Below, piece by piece: positions 27,354-36,154 of a DNA stretch of 64,000 bases. The DNA lies in assembly GCA_020636405.1 (NCBI GenBank), contig JACJXW010000007.1:186001-250000 (forward strand), given 5' to 3'. Both the position numbers and the translations under genes were made by a program. The DNA comes from Lewinellaceae bacterium. GTDB taxonomy: Bacteria; Bacteroidota; Bacteroidia; Chitinophagales; Saprospiraceae. The notes under the pieces are model-generated. The model saw only the letters and a program-made list of their open reading frames with translations, had not been told where the DNA came from and ran no database searches. Position 1 is the stretch's first letter; each line of letters begins with the position of its first letter.

Positions 27354-28658
27354 ATGAACCGCTTTTTTATCACCTCACTCCTCTTGCTCATGAGCAGCCT
27401 GGCCATTGCCCAATCCTTCATCACCGTTGAAGGCACTGATTTTATTCGCAATGGAAAACCCTATCACTTCCTGGGCACCAACTTCTGGTACGGCATCAAC
27501 CTGGCCCACCAGGGAGATGGCGGCGGCCGGGAGCGCCTCCTTCGCGAACTTGACCGTTTGCAGGCCCTGGGCGTCGATAACCTCAGAATAATGGGGGCCA
27601 GTGAAGGGCCGGACGGCTCACCCTGGCGGATGGCTCCTGCCCTGCAGATGGCTCCCGGCCAATACAACGAAGGCCTGTGGGATGCCCTGGATTTTCTGCT
27701 GGCCGAAATGAGCAAGCGCCAAATGGCCGCCGTCGTCTGTCTTTCCAATTTCTGGCCCTGGTCGGGAGGCATGGCCCAATATGTTGCCTGGGCAGAGGGC
27801 AGCACTATTCCATACCCGCCCCCGGCCGAAGGAGGGAATTGGCTGGCCTACATGCTCTACAGCGCCCGGTTCTACAAAAACCAGACGGCAAAAGCAGCTT
27901 ATTTTGCCCATCTGGAAAAATTGATCAACCGGACGAATACCTATTCCGGCGTACCGTACAAAGAAGACCCCACCATTATGGCCTGGCAGCTGGCCAACGA
28001 ACCCAGGGGTATGTTCTCCGCGGGCAAGTACCGCAAATGGATAAAAACATCCGCCCGCTTCATAAAAAGGCTGGACCCCAATCACCTGGTCTGCATCGGC
28101 AGTGAAGGCAATACCCAAACCCCAACCGGCAATCATTTCAAAAAGGACCACCGCTTCCCGGAAATTGACTATACCACCATTCACATCTGGATACAGAACT
28201 GGCAATGGTATGACCCTCAACAGCCCGATAAGACCTACGACAAGGCCCTCCAAAAGGCCACCAACTACATCAACCGGCACCTCGTGATCGCCGAGAAGCT
28301 CCATAAGCCCATGGTGCTCGAAGAATTTGGCATCGCCCGCGACTACGACAACTACGCCGATACCGCTTCCACCTTGTGGCGGGACAGGTACTACCGGGAT
28401 GTTTTTGAAATCGTTTCCCAACTGGCCCGGCAGGGCAGCTCCATGGCCGGCGTCAACTTCTGGGCCTGGGGAGGCGAAGGCCGCCCCAGAGCCCCCAAGG
28501 CTGTCTGGCAGCCCGGCGATGATTTCATCGGAGACCCTCCCCACGAGTACCAGGGTTGGTATTCGGTTTATGATGCGGATGTATCGACGCTGGAGGTGAT
28601 CCGGGAATACTGCCAGAAACTCAGGCAGGTATCAGAAAAGAAGCAGGACGGAATATAA
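27354..28658 (+). CDS. Secreted GH5 beta-mannanase (mannan endo-1,4-beta-mannosidase-like)
   Basis: 434 residues with signal peptide (FFITSLLLLMSSLAIAQ). The GH5 subfamily 7 pattern is clear: FLGTNFWYGINL near the start, LGVDNLRIMGASEG, acid/base E216 in WQLANEPRG, IHIWIQNWQWYDP, and the nucleophile E324 in VLEEFGIARD. It would cut beta-1,4-mannan or glucomannan outside or in the periplasm. No carbohydrate-binding module or type IX sorting domain follows the catalytic domain. Stands upstream of a thioredoxin-like gene, 122 bp away; other mannan-use genes are not in the window. Confidence 0.88.
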   Translation: MNRFFITSLLLLMSSLAIAQSFITVEGTDFIRNGKPYHFLGTNFWYGINLAHQGDGGGRERLLRELDRLQALGVDNLRIMGASEGPDGSPWRMAPALQMAPGQYNEGLWDALDFLLAEMSKRQMAAVVCLSNFWPWSGGMAQYVAWAEGSTIPYPPPAEGGNWLAYMLYSARFYKNQTAKAAYFAHLEKLINRTNTYSGVPYKEDPTIMAWQLANEPRGMFSAGKYRKWIKTSARFIKRLDPNHLVCIGSEGNTQTPTGNHFKKDHRFPEIDYTTIHIWIQNWQWYDPQQPDKTYDKALQKATNYINRHLVIAEKLHKPMVLEEFGIARDYDNYADTASTLWRDRYYRDVFEIVSQLARQGSSMAGVNFWAWGGEGRPRAPKAVWQPGDDFIGDPPHEYQGWYSVYDADVSTLEVIREYCQKLRQVSEKKQDGI

Positions 28659-28780
28659 TCGCCAGCTTCTTTTACATCCTCCGAAAACCAACGGGGAGCA
28701 CCGCTTCCTTGTCCGTCGCGTATAGGTTTGCAATTTGCCTGGAAATGTCTTTTTTTTGGCATTCCAAAACACATCAGTCC

Positions 28781-30199
28781 ATGAGAATGATATCCATCCT
28801 CTTTTTTAGCCTTGTACTTCTCACTCCAATGTTCGGCGCCCGGCCCTTCACCTATTCAACCGAAAGCCCGCGCATCAGCATTGAGGTTGCCGGCATGGAA
28901 CCTGGATGGTCCTACCTGATCGGCACTTTCGCCGACCAGCAATACCGAGTCGACTCCACGCTTGTGGACAATGAAGGCCGGATGATCTTCCAGCGGGAAG
29001 AACCCTACCCGGCAGGCCTTTACTACATCTGGCTTCCCGATAAGCTGGCCCTTCAGGTTTTAGTGGACGAAGACCAAAATTTTAGCTTAAAAACCCAAAA
29101 GGGAGACCTGGTAGCCGCCATGAAGGTTGAAGGCAGCGTAGACAATGAACTGCTGTACCGCAACCTGAAATACGAAGCGCAGTACAGCGCATCGGCGACG
29201 AGCTTGTCGGCACGCATGAAGGAACTGGCGCCGGACAGCCCACCGTACCAGGAGGCCAAGGCAGAGCTCGATCAGCTCATTGCCACCCGCAAAGCCCATC
29301 TGGAGGAGATATTTACACAATACCCGGACGCCTTCTATACCCAATACAAAAAGGCCGGCCAAAACCCCGATGTCCGAGAAGTTTTCAAAACGGACGGCAC
29401 TCTCGACTCCGCCTTTCAGCTGTATTTGTACCGCATCGATTTCTGGAAGGACGTGGATTTCAGTGACGAGCGCCTGCTGCATACGCCCGTCATCGCCAAC
29501 AAGCTGCAACGCTACATCAAAACGCTGACCGTTCAGCACCCCGATTCCATCAATGCCGCTGCAAAATTCCTCGTGGACCAGGTATTGGATTATCCGGAAT
29601 ACTATAAGTTCTTCGTCAACTGGATCGCCCTTCAATACCAGCCCACCAAAAGCAATCTGATGGATTCGGAGGCCGTTTTCGTCTTCATGGTGGAAAATTA
29701 CTTCACTCAGGAACGCGCCTTCTGGTCAGACTCTCTCCAAACCTGGGCCATCCGAAAACGGGCCAGCGAAATGGCTGCCAGCCTGGTCGGCAGGCAGGCG
29801 CCCGATGTACGGTCACAGGGCCCCGACGGACAGTACTACTCCATTTACGAGATCAAGGCCCCTTATGTCATTGTATTTATGTACAACCCAACCTGCGACC
29901 ATTGTATTGAGGAAACACCCAAACTGGCCCGCTTTTACCAGGAGTGGAAAGACAAAGGCGTGGAGGTCTTTGCCATCGCCCTCGATACGGAAGACAACGA
30001 GTGGAAGGACTTCATCGCCCGAAACGGAATGAACTGGATCAACGTATTCGACCCGACCAACCGCTCTATCTACGGAAAGTACTGGGTCGATATCACGCCA
30101 GAGATCTACGTCCTCAACCCGGAACGCAAGATCATCGGAAAGAACCTCAAGGTATACCAGATCGAAGAGATCATCCGGCGGGACCAAAAGGGGCGGTAG
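28781..30199 (+). CDS. Exported TlpA/AhpC-type thioredoxin-fold protein with N-terminal DUF4369-like domain
   Basis: 472 residues from the ATG before RMISILFFSLVLLTPMFG, a signal peptide; an upstream TTG would only add untranslated-looking sequence. N-terminal beta domain (about 30-130: ISIEVAGMEPGWSYLIGTF...), a helical middle with TPR-like spacing, and a C-terminal thioredoxin fold with redox motif CDHC in MYNPTCDHCIEETPKL and cis-Pro region DITPEIYVL. Expected as periplasmic thiol-disulfide oxidoreductase, a common Bacteroidota architecture. Partner proteins are not apparent. Convergent with the GMC gene. Confidence 0.8.
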   Translation: MRMISILFFSLVLLTPMFGARPFTYSTESPRISIEVAGMEPGWSYLIGTFADQQYRVDSTLVDNEGRMIFQREEPYPAGLYYIWLPDKLALQVLVDEDQNFSLKTQKGDLVAAMKVEGSVDNELLYRNLKYEAQYSASATSLSARMKELAPDSPPYQEAKAELDQLIATRKAHLEEIFTQYPDAFYTQYKKAGQNPDVREVFKTDGTLDSAFQLYLYRIDFWKDVDFSDERLLHTPVIANKLQRYIKTLTVQHPDSINAAAKFLVDQVLDYPEYYKFFVNWIALQYQPTKSNLMDSEAVFVFMVENYFTQERAFWSDSLQTWAIRKRASEMAASLVGRQAPDVRSQGPDGQYYSIYEIKAPYVIVFMYNPTCDHCIEETPKLARFYQEWKDKGVEVFAIALDTEDNEWKDFIARNGMNWINVFDPTNRSIYGKYWVDITPEIYVLNPERKIIGKNLKVYQIEEIIRRDQKGR

Positions 30200-30213
30200 C
30201 AGGAAGATCTGCT

Positions 30214-31788
30214 TTATTTTGCCGGGATCAGGCTCATTGCCCTTTCTGAAATGGCGGTGATGGAAAGAGAAGGATTCACTCCCGGGTTTGCCGAGATCAT
30301 CGAGCCGTCGCAAACCAGCATGTTCTGATAACCGAAGGCCTTATTGTCCTTATCGATCACCCCTTCCGCAGCATCCCGCCCCATGGCCGCCCCGCCCAGG
30401 ATATGGGCAGTGGAGGGAATGCCCAGGAGGGGTTCGAGCCCGAAGACGGTAGCTTTACCGTTGAGAATGCGGGCGTAGCGCTGCGCCAGTTCTTCGGCAC
30501 GTGGGATAAAAGCGCTGGGCGGTTCTCCCCGGTCGACGGAAGATTTCATGTACCCCAGGCTATGGCGGTGGAATCGCAGGGTGCTGTCCAGGTGTTGCAT
30601 GAAGAGCAACGTAGAGGTGCGCCGCGCCCAGTCGTCAACGAACAAGACCTTGAGATTCGCCAGCGGATGCGCCAACCAATCTTTAGCGATCTTCCCGATG
30701 CGGCCGGCAAAGCTGCCGCCATGGGCCATGGGCAACAGTAACCACCGCCAGAAACCCGACCCGCGGGAATAGCGCACCGGCTCCAAATGGCTGTTTTCGT
30801 CCGTATGCAGAATAGACCCGATCGCAATCCCTTCCGAAAGGTCTTTATCCTGGCTGAAAGAGGTGACCGGAATGAGGCTCTCGTTGTTGGTCCGGATATC
30901 GTGCCCTATCCGCGGGGAAAGCCTGGGCAGAGAAGATTCCCGAAGTTTGAGCAACAGAGGGATGGTGCCCAACACCCCACCGGCAAAAACGACCCCGCGG
31001 GCAGTGAGTGGCTGCCTGCGTTTCCTCCAGGAAGTTGAAGATTGAAAGTAGACGGTATACCCATCGGAACCATCGGCCCTGCCCAGGGGAATGACATCAA
31101 CCACCTCTGATTCCGCCCGGATCTCCACCCCCAATTGCTGCGCCAGGTACAGATAATTCTTATCGAGTGAGTTTTTGGCATTGTGGCGGCAGCCATTCAT
31201 ACAGCCCCCACAGAAGGTGCAGCCGGCCCGCGCCGGCCCTTTGCCTTCAAAGTAAGGATCGGGCACGGTTTTTCCGGGCTCGCCGAAGAAGACCCCAACG
31301 TCGGTGGGCCCAAACTGGCCCTCCCTGCCAATATCCAAGGCCAGCGCTTTCAACGCCAGGTCGCCTTCCTCCAGCCGGGGGTTGGGTGCTGTGCCCAGCA
31401 TTTTCAGGGCAGTTTGATAAAATGGACGCAGTTCGCTTTCCCAGTCGGCCAGCCCCTTCCAGTTTCCGCTGTTGAAAAACTCTTTTTTAGGAACCGGCAG
31501 CGTATTGGCATACACCAGGGAGCCGCCGCCAACCCCCACCCCGGAAAGAATGGTGATGTGCCGAAAGAAGGCCATCTTCATGATCCCGAAAAAGCGCAAG
31601 GCAGGTAACCAGAAGATCTTCGGCAGGTTCCAGTTCGTTTTGGCGAAGTCTTCACTTTTGTACCATTTCCCCTTTTCGAGGACCAGCACCTTGTACCCCT
31701 TTTCGGCCAGCCGCAGAGCGCTGACGGAGCCGCCAAAACCGCTGCCGATGATGATGTAGTCGTAGTCGTGTACTATCTGTTTTTTCAT
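30214..31788 (-). CDS. GMC-family FAD oxidoreductase, cholesterol-oxidase-like
   Basis: 524 residues. FAD-binding GxGxxG in YDYIIIGSGFGGSVSALRLA near the N-terminus, GVGVGGGSLVYANTL as the second FAD/GMC motif, and a C-terminal GMC domain with LLGIPSTAHILGGAAMG containing the expected His, then NPGVNPSLSITAISERA. A cysteine cluster CxxCxxCxxxC (CTFCGGCMNGC, about 190-200) lies between FAD and substrate domains; this is found in a subgroup of cholesterol-oxidase-like GMC enzymes and might bind metal. Substrate (sterol or other alcohol) unknown. No signal peptide; there is no Tat RR motif at the start. Confidence 0.8.
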   Translation of the reverse strand: MKKQIVHDYDYIIIGSGFGGSVSALRLAEKGYKVLVLEKGKWYKSEDFAKTNWNLPKIFWLPALRFFGIMKMAFFRHITILSGVGVGGGSLVYANTLPVPKKEFFNSGNWKGLADWESELRPFYQTALKMLGTAPNPRLEEGDLALKALALDIGREGQFGPTDVGVFFGEPGKTVPDPYFEGKGPARAGCTFCGGCMNGCRHNAKNSLDKNYLYLAQQLGVEIRAESEVVDVIPLGRADGSDGYTVYFQSSTSWRKRRQPLTARGVVFAGGVLGTIPLLLKLRESSLPRLSPRIGHDIRTNNESLIPVTSFSQDKDLSEGIAIGSILHTDENSHLEPVRYSRGSGFWRWLLLPMAHGGSFAGRIGKIAKDWLAHPLANLKVLFVDDWARRTSTLLFMQHLDSTLRFHRHSLGYMKSSVDRGEPPSAFIPRAEELAQRYARILNGKATVFGLEPLLGIPSTAHILGGAAMGRDAAEGVIDKDNKAFGYQNMLVCDGSMISANPGVNPSLSITAISERAMSLIPAK

Positions 31789-31815
31789 AAATCAAAAATA
31801 AGCAAGGGAATCGGG

Positions 31816-32072
31816 TCAACTTGCTGTCTTTAGTAAAGCCCCCACCTCTGATTTCAATGACGGAATTCCATTTGAGGCTGTTTCCCAAAGGATCTTAGTA
31901 GAAATATTATCATAATTATGGGCGAGGATGTTCCGAAGTGCAATGATCTTTCGTCTATCCGTTACGGGCAGGCCGGGGTGTTCCTCTAAAGCTTCCCGAT
32001 AATCTCATACAACCGCTCTGAAGCCCGTATCGCTTTGACATCAGACTGGAAGTGTTCGAACGGATGGATCAT
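31816..32072 (-). pseudogene. HepT-like (DUF86) HEPN toxin remnant
   Basis: Too short for most gene finders. The first frame reads MIHPFEHFQSDVKAIRASER then LYEIIGK and stops at TAG (31988-31986); in the neighbouring frame the family text resumes as EALEEHPGLPV and runs to RKIIALRNILAHNYDNIS, with Rx4HxY intact in RNILAHNY, stopping at 31816. A single lost G in the GGG at 31997-31995 explains the break, giving the classic IIGEAL motif when restored. The first 20-30 residues of the family are also missing, and no MntA partner is adjacent. Confidence 0.7.
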
Positions 32073-32174
32073 GCTTACCTTTTTTACAAATATAACAACC
32101 TTTAAGGATATGCAGGTTCTCAGCGCTCTTGCCCTGGAACCTAATAAAAATGAGCCCGTCAAAAAACGCCCCCT

Positions 32175-33665
32175 CTACCGGGCCCATCCCGGCAGCTCCG
32201 TCTCAATACCCAGCAGCGGCACCACGACCAGGTACAACAACAGGGTCAGCAGAATGATACTGATGAAATTGAGCCACAGCCCACACTTCGCCATTTGCGG
32301 AATGGTAACCCGTTCACTGGCGAAGATGACCGTGTTGGTGCCGGTGCCGGAAGGCAGCATGAAAGCAAAAGAACAGGCGAAGGTGGCCGGGATCATCAGC
32401 AGCAATGGGTTGGCGCTGCCTGCCACGGCCATGGTGGCCAGTACCGGCAGAAAAATATTGGCGGTCGCTGTATTGGAGTTGATCTCGGTGAGGAAGATCA
32501 TCAGGCCCACCACCAGGAGCAGTACCAGCAAGGTGGGCATCTGGCTGATGAAGGCCAGTTCCTGCCCCACCCATTCGGCCAGGCCGGTAGCCTTGAAGCT
32601 ATCTGCAATGGCATAGCCTCCCCCTACGATCATGACGACCCCCCAGGGCACGCTCTCCGCCGCTTTCCAGTCCAGCAGGCGCTTGCCCTGCAGTTGCCCT
32701 TCGGGCAATAGGAACAGGAACATGGCGCAGGCCACGGCTACGGTGCTGTCGTGTACATAATCGCCTACGCCCAGCAACGTCGCCCAACCCGGAATAACGG
32801 TTTCGTCAAAAACAAAATCCCGCCGGAAGACCCATCCCAGAGCAGTGATCAGGAAGATAACAAACACCCGCTTTTCACCGGCGCTCATCTTTCCCAGTAC
32901 CCGCAATTCCGAATCGATGATGTCCTGGCTACCGCTAAAGCTGCCGCTGATCCGGAAGTAACGGGTGATGTAGATCCAGATGACCGGAAGGAATACCAGG
33001 ACGACCGGCAGGCCGACTTTCATCCAGGTGAAAAAGCTGATCTCCGGCGCCTCCGGAAAAAGTTTGGATATCATACCGGCGAACACCATATTGGGTGGTG
33101 TGCCAATTAGGGTAGCGGTACCTCCAACGCTGGCGGCATAAGCAATGGCCAACATCATGGCCAGGCCAAAAGAACCCGTTTGTGTTTCCTGGCTTTCCTC
33201 CTTGTTGATGATGGCCAGGGCGATCGGAAGCATCAGCAACGCCACCGCCACGTTGGCGATCCACATGGAAAGAAAAGCCGTAGCGATCATGAAACTCAGG
33301 ATGATGGTCCGCCGGCTGGTACCCAGAAATTTGATCACCACCAGTGCAATCCGCTTATGCAGGTGTTGTAACTCAATAGCCTTGGCCAGGAAAAAACCGG
33401 CCAGCAGCATCAGAACGTAATTGTGTCCGTAATTGGCAGCCGTTTCCTCCGCCGGTAAAATGCCCAGAAGGGGATACAGCGCCAGGGGCAGGAAGGCGGT
33501 GGCGTAAATGGGAATGGCTTCCGTGATCCACCAGGCGGTCATTAGCAGCGCAACCGCGGCTGCCCGCTTTCCTTCCGGCGACAAGCCCGCCGGGCTCGGC
33601 AGGGCCAGGATGATCAGGAAAACAATGAGGCCTCCAATCAGGCCGATCATCTTGTTCTTCCCCAT
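32175..33665 (-). CDS. DASS/SLC13-family sodium:dicarboxylate (or sulfate) symporter
   Basis: 496 residues, about 11-12 membrane segments. DASS features: TAWWITEAIPIYATAFLP, GGTATLIGTPPNMVF, and the second Na+/substrate motif in EINSNTATANIFLP. The first SNT motif, normally SNT, is ANV here (SMWIANVAVALL). Family members import succinate, malate, citrate, tartrate or sulfate with Na+. The loss of the first canonical motif may alter ion or substrate binding. Monocistronic; the broken HEPN gene lies downstream. Confidence 0.85.
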   Translation of the reverse strand: MGKNKMIGLIGGLIVFLIILALPSPAGLSPEGKRAAAVALLMTAWWITEAIPIYATAFLPLALYPLLGILPAEETAANYGHNYVLMLLAGFFLAKAIELQHLHKRIALVVIKFLGTSRRTIILSFMIATAFLSMWIANVAVALLMLPIALAIINKEESQETQTGSFGLAMMLAIAYAASVGGTATLIGTPPNMVFAGMISKLFPEAPEISFFTWMKVGLPVVLVFLPVIWIYITRYFRISGSFSGSQDIIDSELRVLGKMSAGEKRVFVIFLITALGWVFRRDFVFDETVIPGWATLLGVGDYVHDSTVAVACAMFLFLLPEGQLQGKRLLDWKAAESVPWGVVMIVGGGYAIADSFKATGLAEWVGQELAFISQMPTLLVLLLVVGLMIFLTEINSNTATANIFLPVLATMAVAGSANPLLLMIPATFACSFAFMLPSGTGTNTVIFASERVTIPQMAKCGLWLNFISIILLTLLLYLVVVPLLGIETELPGWAR

Positions 33666-33808
33666 GGCTGGGTGAATTTAGGGTGTTCAAGGAAACGGCC
33701 TGATGGCCAAAATGAATAAAGGCATCTCAAAATAGAAAGGAAATCCGATTATGCATTATTCATTTCTGAAATTTCCCCTATCCCCTCATTCTCCCTTTCA
33801 TTTTCCTG

Positions 33809-34132
33809 CTAATGCTTGTAGAAATCCCTGCCATCCAGCTCCATAAAAATGATACCTGTCGACAACTCTACCGAAGGCGGTGTATCGATACAAAAGGCTT
33901 CGCGTCCACTGTCCCATTTGAAGACGATCTTTTTATCCTTTATTTTTACGTTACACTCCACGCCGGGGCGGTTGCGCCGCTGATAGAACCCGTATCCGTT
34001 GGCACCGATCTCGATGTAGTGTTTCCGGGAACTCCAGGATCCGATGTAAATCAGGTCCTGCTCGTCGAGAGGCTTCTGGCATGCCGTAAGGAACAACAGG
34101 GAAAATACGGCAAGGGTAAGTTTAATCTTCAT
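33809..34132 (-). CDS. Small lipoprotein, unknown function
   Basis: 107 residues with lipoprotein signal peptide and lipobox LTAC (mature N-terminus Cys18). The rest is beta-rich (IYIGSWSSRKHYIEIGANGYGFY...) with two further cysteines (in VECNVKI and EAFCIDT) that could form a disulfide. Resembles small lipocalin/META-like domains only in general composition. No operon partner; divergent from the pseudouridine synthase gene. Confidence 0.6.
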   Translation of the reverse strand: MKIKLTLAVFSLLFLTACQKPLDEQDLIYIGSWSSRKHYIEIGANGYGFYQRRNRPGVECNVKIKDKKIVFKWDSGREAFCIDTPPSVELSTGIIFMELDGRDFYKH

Positions 34133-34292
34133 AGCTTTTATTTTTGCTGTAAAATAAAAGCTGTAGGGCCCTTATGCCCAGGAATACCTGTTAAAACCAC
34201 AGAAGGACACCCGTTAAAGTTTCCTGAATTGTTAAGATTTCGTTAATTGCAACGCTTTTCAATGCAACAGGCCTCATTTCAACCATTTCGTC

Positions 34293-34988
34293 ATGCACAC
34301 TCAGACCCCGTTCGATATCCTTTTCGAAGATGAGCATCTGGTGGCCATCGATAAACCATCCGGAATATTGGTACACCGGACGCGCATCAGCGAAGACAAG
34401 CGTTTTGTCCTCCAGCTGTTGCGGGATCAGCTGAGACAGCGGCTTTTCCCGGTTCACCGGCTGGACCGGGGTACTTCCGGGGTGCTGATATTGGGAAAGA
34501 CCAGGGAGGCGGCTTCTCTCCTTTCAGAACAGTTCAGGGACAAAGCCGTGGAAAAGAAGTACCTGGCGATCATTCGGGGATACGTCGAAGAGGAGAGCAC
34601 CATTGATTACCCTATTGCCAATGGCCCTTCGAAACCTGCACAGGAAGCCGTAACGCACTACACCCGGCTGAGCCAATCAGAGATCTGTTACCCGGTGGGG
34701 CGTTACGCAACTGCCCGCTATTCGCTGGTGGAGGCCCGGCCTGTGACCGGGCGCCGCCATCAGATCCGCCGGCACTTCGCACACATCCGGCATCCTGTCA
34801 TTGGGGATAAAAAGCATGGAGATTGTAAGCACAATAAGTTTTTGAGAGAAGAATGGGGGATCTCCCGCTTATTGCTGCACGCCAGGGTACTGGCATTTGA
34901 ACACCCCCGGAGAGAGGAGAGGGTGGAAATTACGGCTCCCTTAGACGACACTTTCAGAATCGCCCTGGAACGCCTCGGGCTTCTCTGA
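34293..34988 (+). CDS. truC: TruC-like tRNA pseudouridine synthase (RluA family)
   Basis: 231 residues. Converts uridine to pseudouridine in RNA; closest in layout to TruC (tRNA U65). Motif II HRLDRGTSGVLILGKT carries the catalytic aspartate; motif I is HLVAIDKPSGILVHRT; motif III includes ARYSLVEARPVTGRRHQIRRH; C-terminal LLLHARVLAFEHP is typical. The length is that of single-domain RluA members without S4 domain. rRNA-specific function cannot be excluded. Confidence 0.85.
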   Translation: MHTQTPFDILFEDEHLVAIDKPSGILVHRTRISEDKRFVLQLLRDQLRQRLFPVHRLDRGTSGVLILGKTREAASLLSEQFRDKAVEKKYLAIIRGYVEEESTIDYPIANGPSKPAQEAVTHYTRLSQSEICYPVGRYATARYSLVEARPVTGRRHQIRRHFAHIRHPVIGDKKHGDCKHNKFLREEWGISRLLLHARVLAFEHPRREERVEITAPLDDTFRIALERLGLL

Positions 34989-35055
34989 ACAAGGAAGGCA
35001 ACTGGTGCCGGGCAACAGCGATCCGTTCTTTTACGGTTCCTACCGGCAGGAAAAG

Positions 35056-36126
35056 TCATTCCAACGTCATTTTTCCAATTTTTCCATCTCCTGCCAGCCA
35101 TAGTGTTTGCCAGCTCTCCCCAAACCTCAGGGTATAAAAATTCTCCGTGCTCAGCGCGCTCCAGTTCTCTCCTCCATCCACGGAGCAGGAAATGCCTGGA
35201 ATGCCGCAGGCCATAATGCCTTTTCCCTGGCTTTGCGGAATGTATTGCACACAGGAGCGGTAACCTGGCCCCTTTCCTTCCGATACCAGCCGCCAAGTGT
35301 GGCCGCCGTCTTTGGTGACGGCTTTATTCCTGGAATTCATTTCTTTCCTGTTCCAGTCCCCACCAAAGATGACGCCCTGTTTTTCATCGTAGAAGTCAAC
35401 GGAAAAGATACCGGTCATCTGCTCTCCTTCAATGAAAGGAGTGCTGAACACCTCCCAGCTTGCGCCCCGGTCCGGAGTATGAAAAACGCGGGCTCTTTTA
35501 CCTCCTGATACCATCCAGGCATGATGGCCATAAAGGGCGATATTGGAGTTGCTGGCGGCAAAGGCAGCCTCCCCTTCTTCGGCTGGCGGCAGTTGACTGC
35601 AGGGCAACTTCCGCCAGCTTCGTCCTCCGTCGCGGGTGAGCAGCACCGAAAGGCAGCCATCGATCGGGTCTCCCATGGCGATGCCCGCCTTATCGTCCCA
35701 GAAAGCCAGCGCATCGTAGAAAACAGCCGGGTGGTCCTCCCGGTAAACGGCCTGCCAGCTCTCCCCCTTATCTTCCGAGCGATAAAGCAAGGCGGGGGAA
35801 GCGATGCTGAGCAGGAAAACGGCCTCCTCGGTGACCGCGATGGACCGAAAATGGGGGCGAACGCTGTCGGCCAACAGGCTGTCTACTGTCCAATGCCGTC
35901 CGCCATCTTCCGTGTAGCCGTATACCCCGCCCGATCCGGCAAACCAGGCCGTGCTGTCGTTGAGTACTTCCAAAGCACGGATGCTGGAGGGAATGGGGAA
36001 GGTGTCGAGGGATTGAATACGGAGAGTATCCGGGAGGCCAATGCCGGCTGTCGTTTCACTTTGAGAGCTGCACGAGAAGAGGAACAGAAAAAAGAAGAGG
36101 GATCCAAGGGTATAGATAAACCTCAT
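35056..36126 (-). CDS. YCF48/BNR-type beta-propeller lipoprotein
   Basis: 356 residues. Lipoprotein signal FFFLFLFSC. At least five BNR/Asp-box-like turns of the kind TEDGGRHWTV, SEDKGESWQAV, TRDGGRSWRKL, TPDRGASWEVF, TKDGGHTWRLV and SVDGGENWSAL, spaced as in YCF48/sortilin-like propellers. Such proteins are often annotated as oxidoreductase or photosystem-assembly factors, neither of which is supported; a surface scaffold or sugar-binding role is as likely. Upstream of a GMC dehydrogenase gene in the opposite order, 28 bp downstream of its start side, so co-transcription with it is probable. Confidence 0.75.
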   Translation of the reverse strand: MRFIYTLGSLFFFLFLFSCSSQSETTAGIGLPDTLRIQSLDTFPIPSSIRALEVLNDSTAWFAGSGGVYGYTEDGGRHWTVDSLLADSVRPHFRSIAVTEEAVFLLSIASPALLYRSEDKGESWQAVYREDHPAVFYDALAFWDDKAGIAMGDPIDGCLSVLLTRDGGRSWRKLPCSQLPPAEEGEAAFAASNSNIALYGHHAWMVSGGKRARVFHTPDRGASWEVFSTPFIEGEQMTGIFSVDFYDEKQGVIFGGDWNRKEMNSRNKAVTKDGGHTWRLVSEGKGPGYRSCVQYIPQSQGKGIMACGIPGISCSVDGGENWSALSTENFYTLRFGESWQTLWLAGDGKIGKMTLE

Positions 36127-36154
36127 AGTATAGTTTTTTGATATTGTAAACTAA

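Noticed and set aside
35056..36126. Photosystem II assembly factor or oxidoreductase label for the YCF48-like protein
   Set aside because: Only the propeller repeats match; nothing photosynthetic or redox-active is present.
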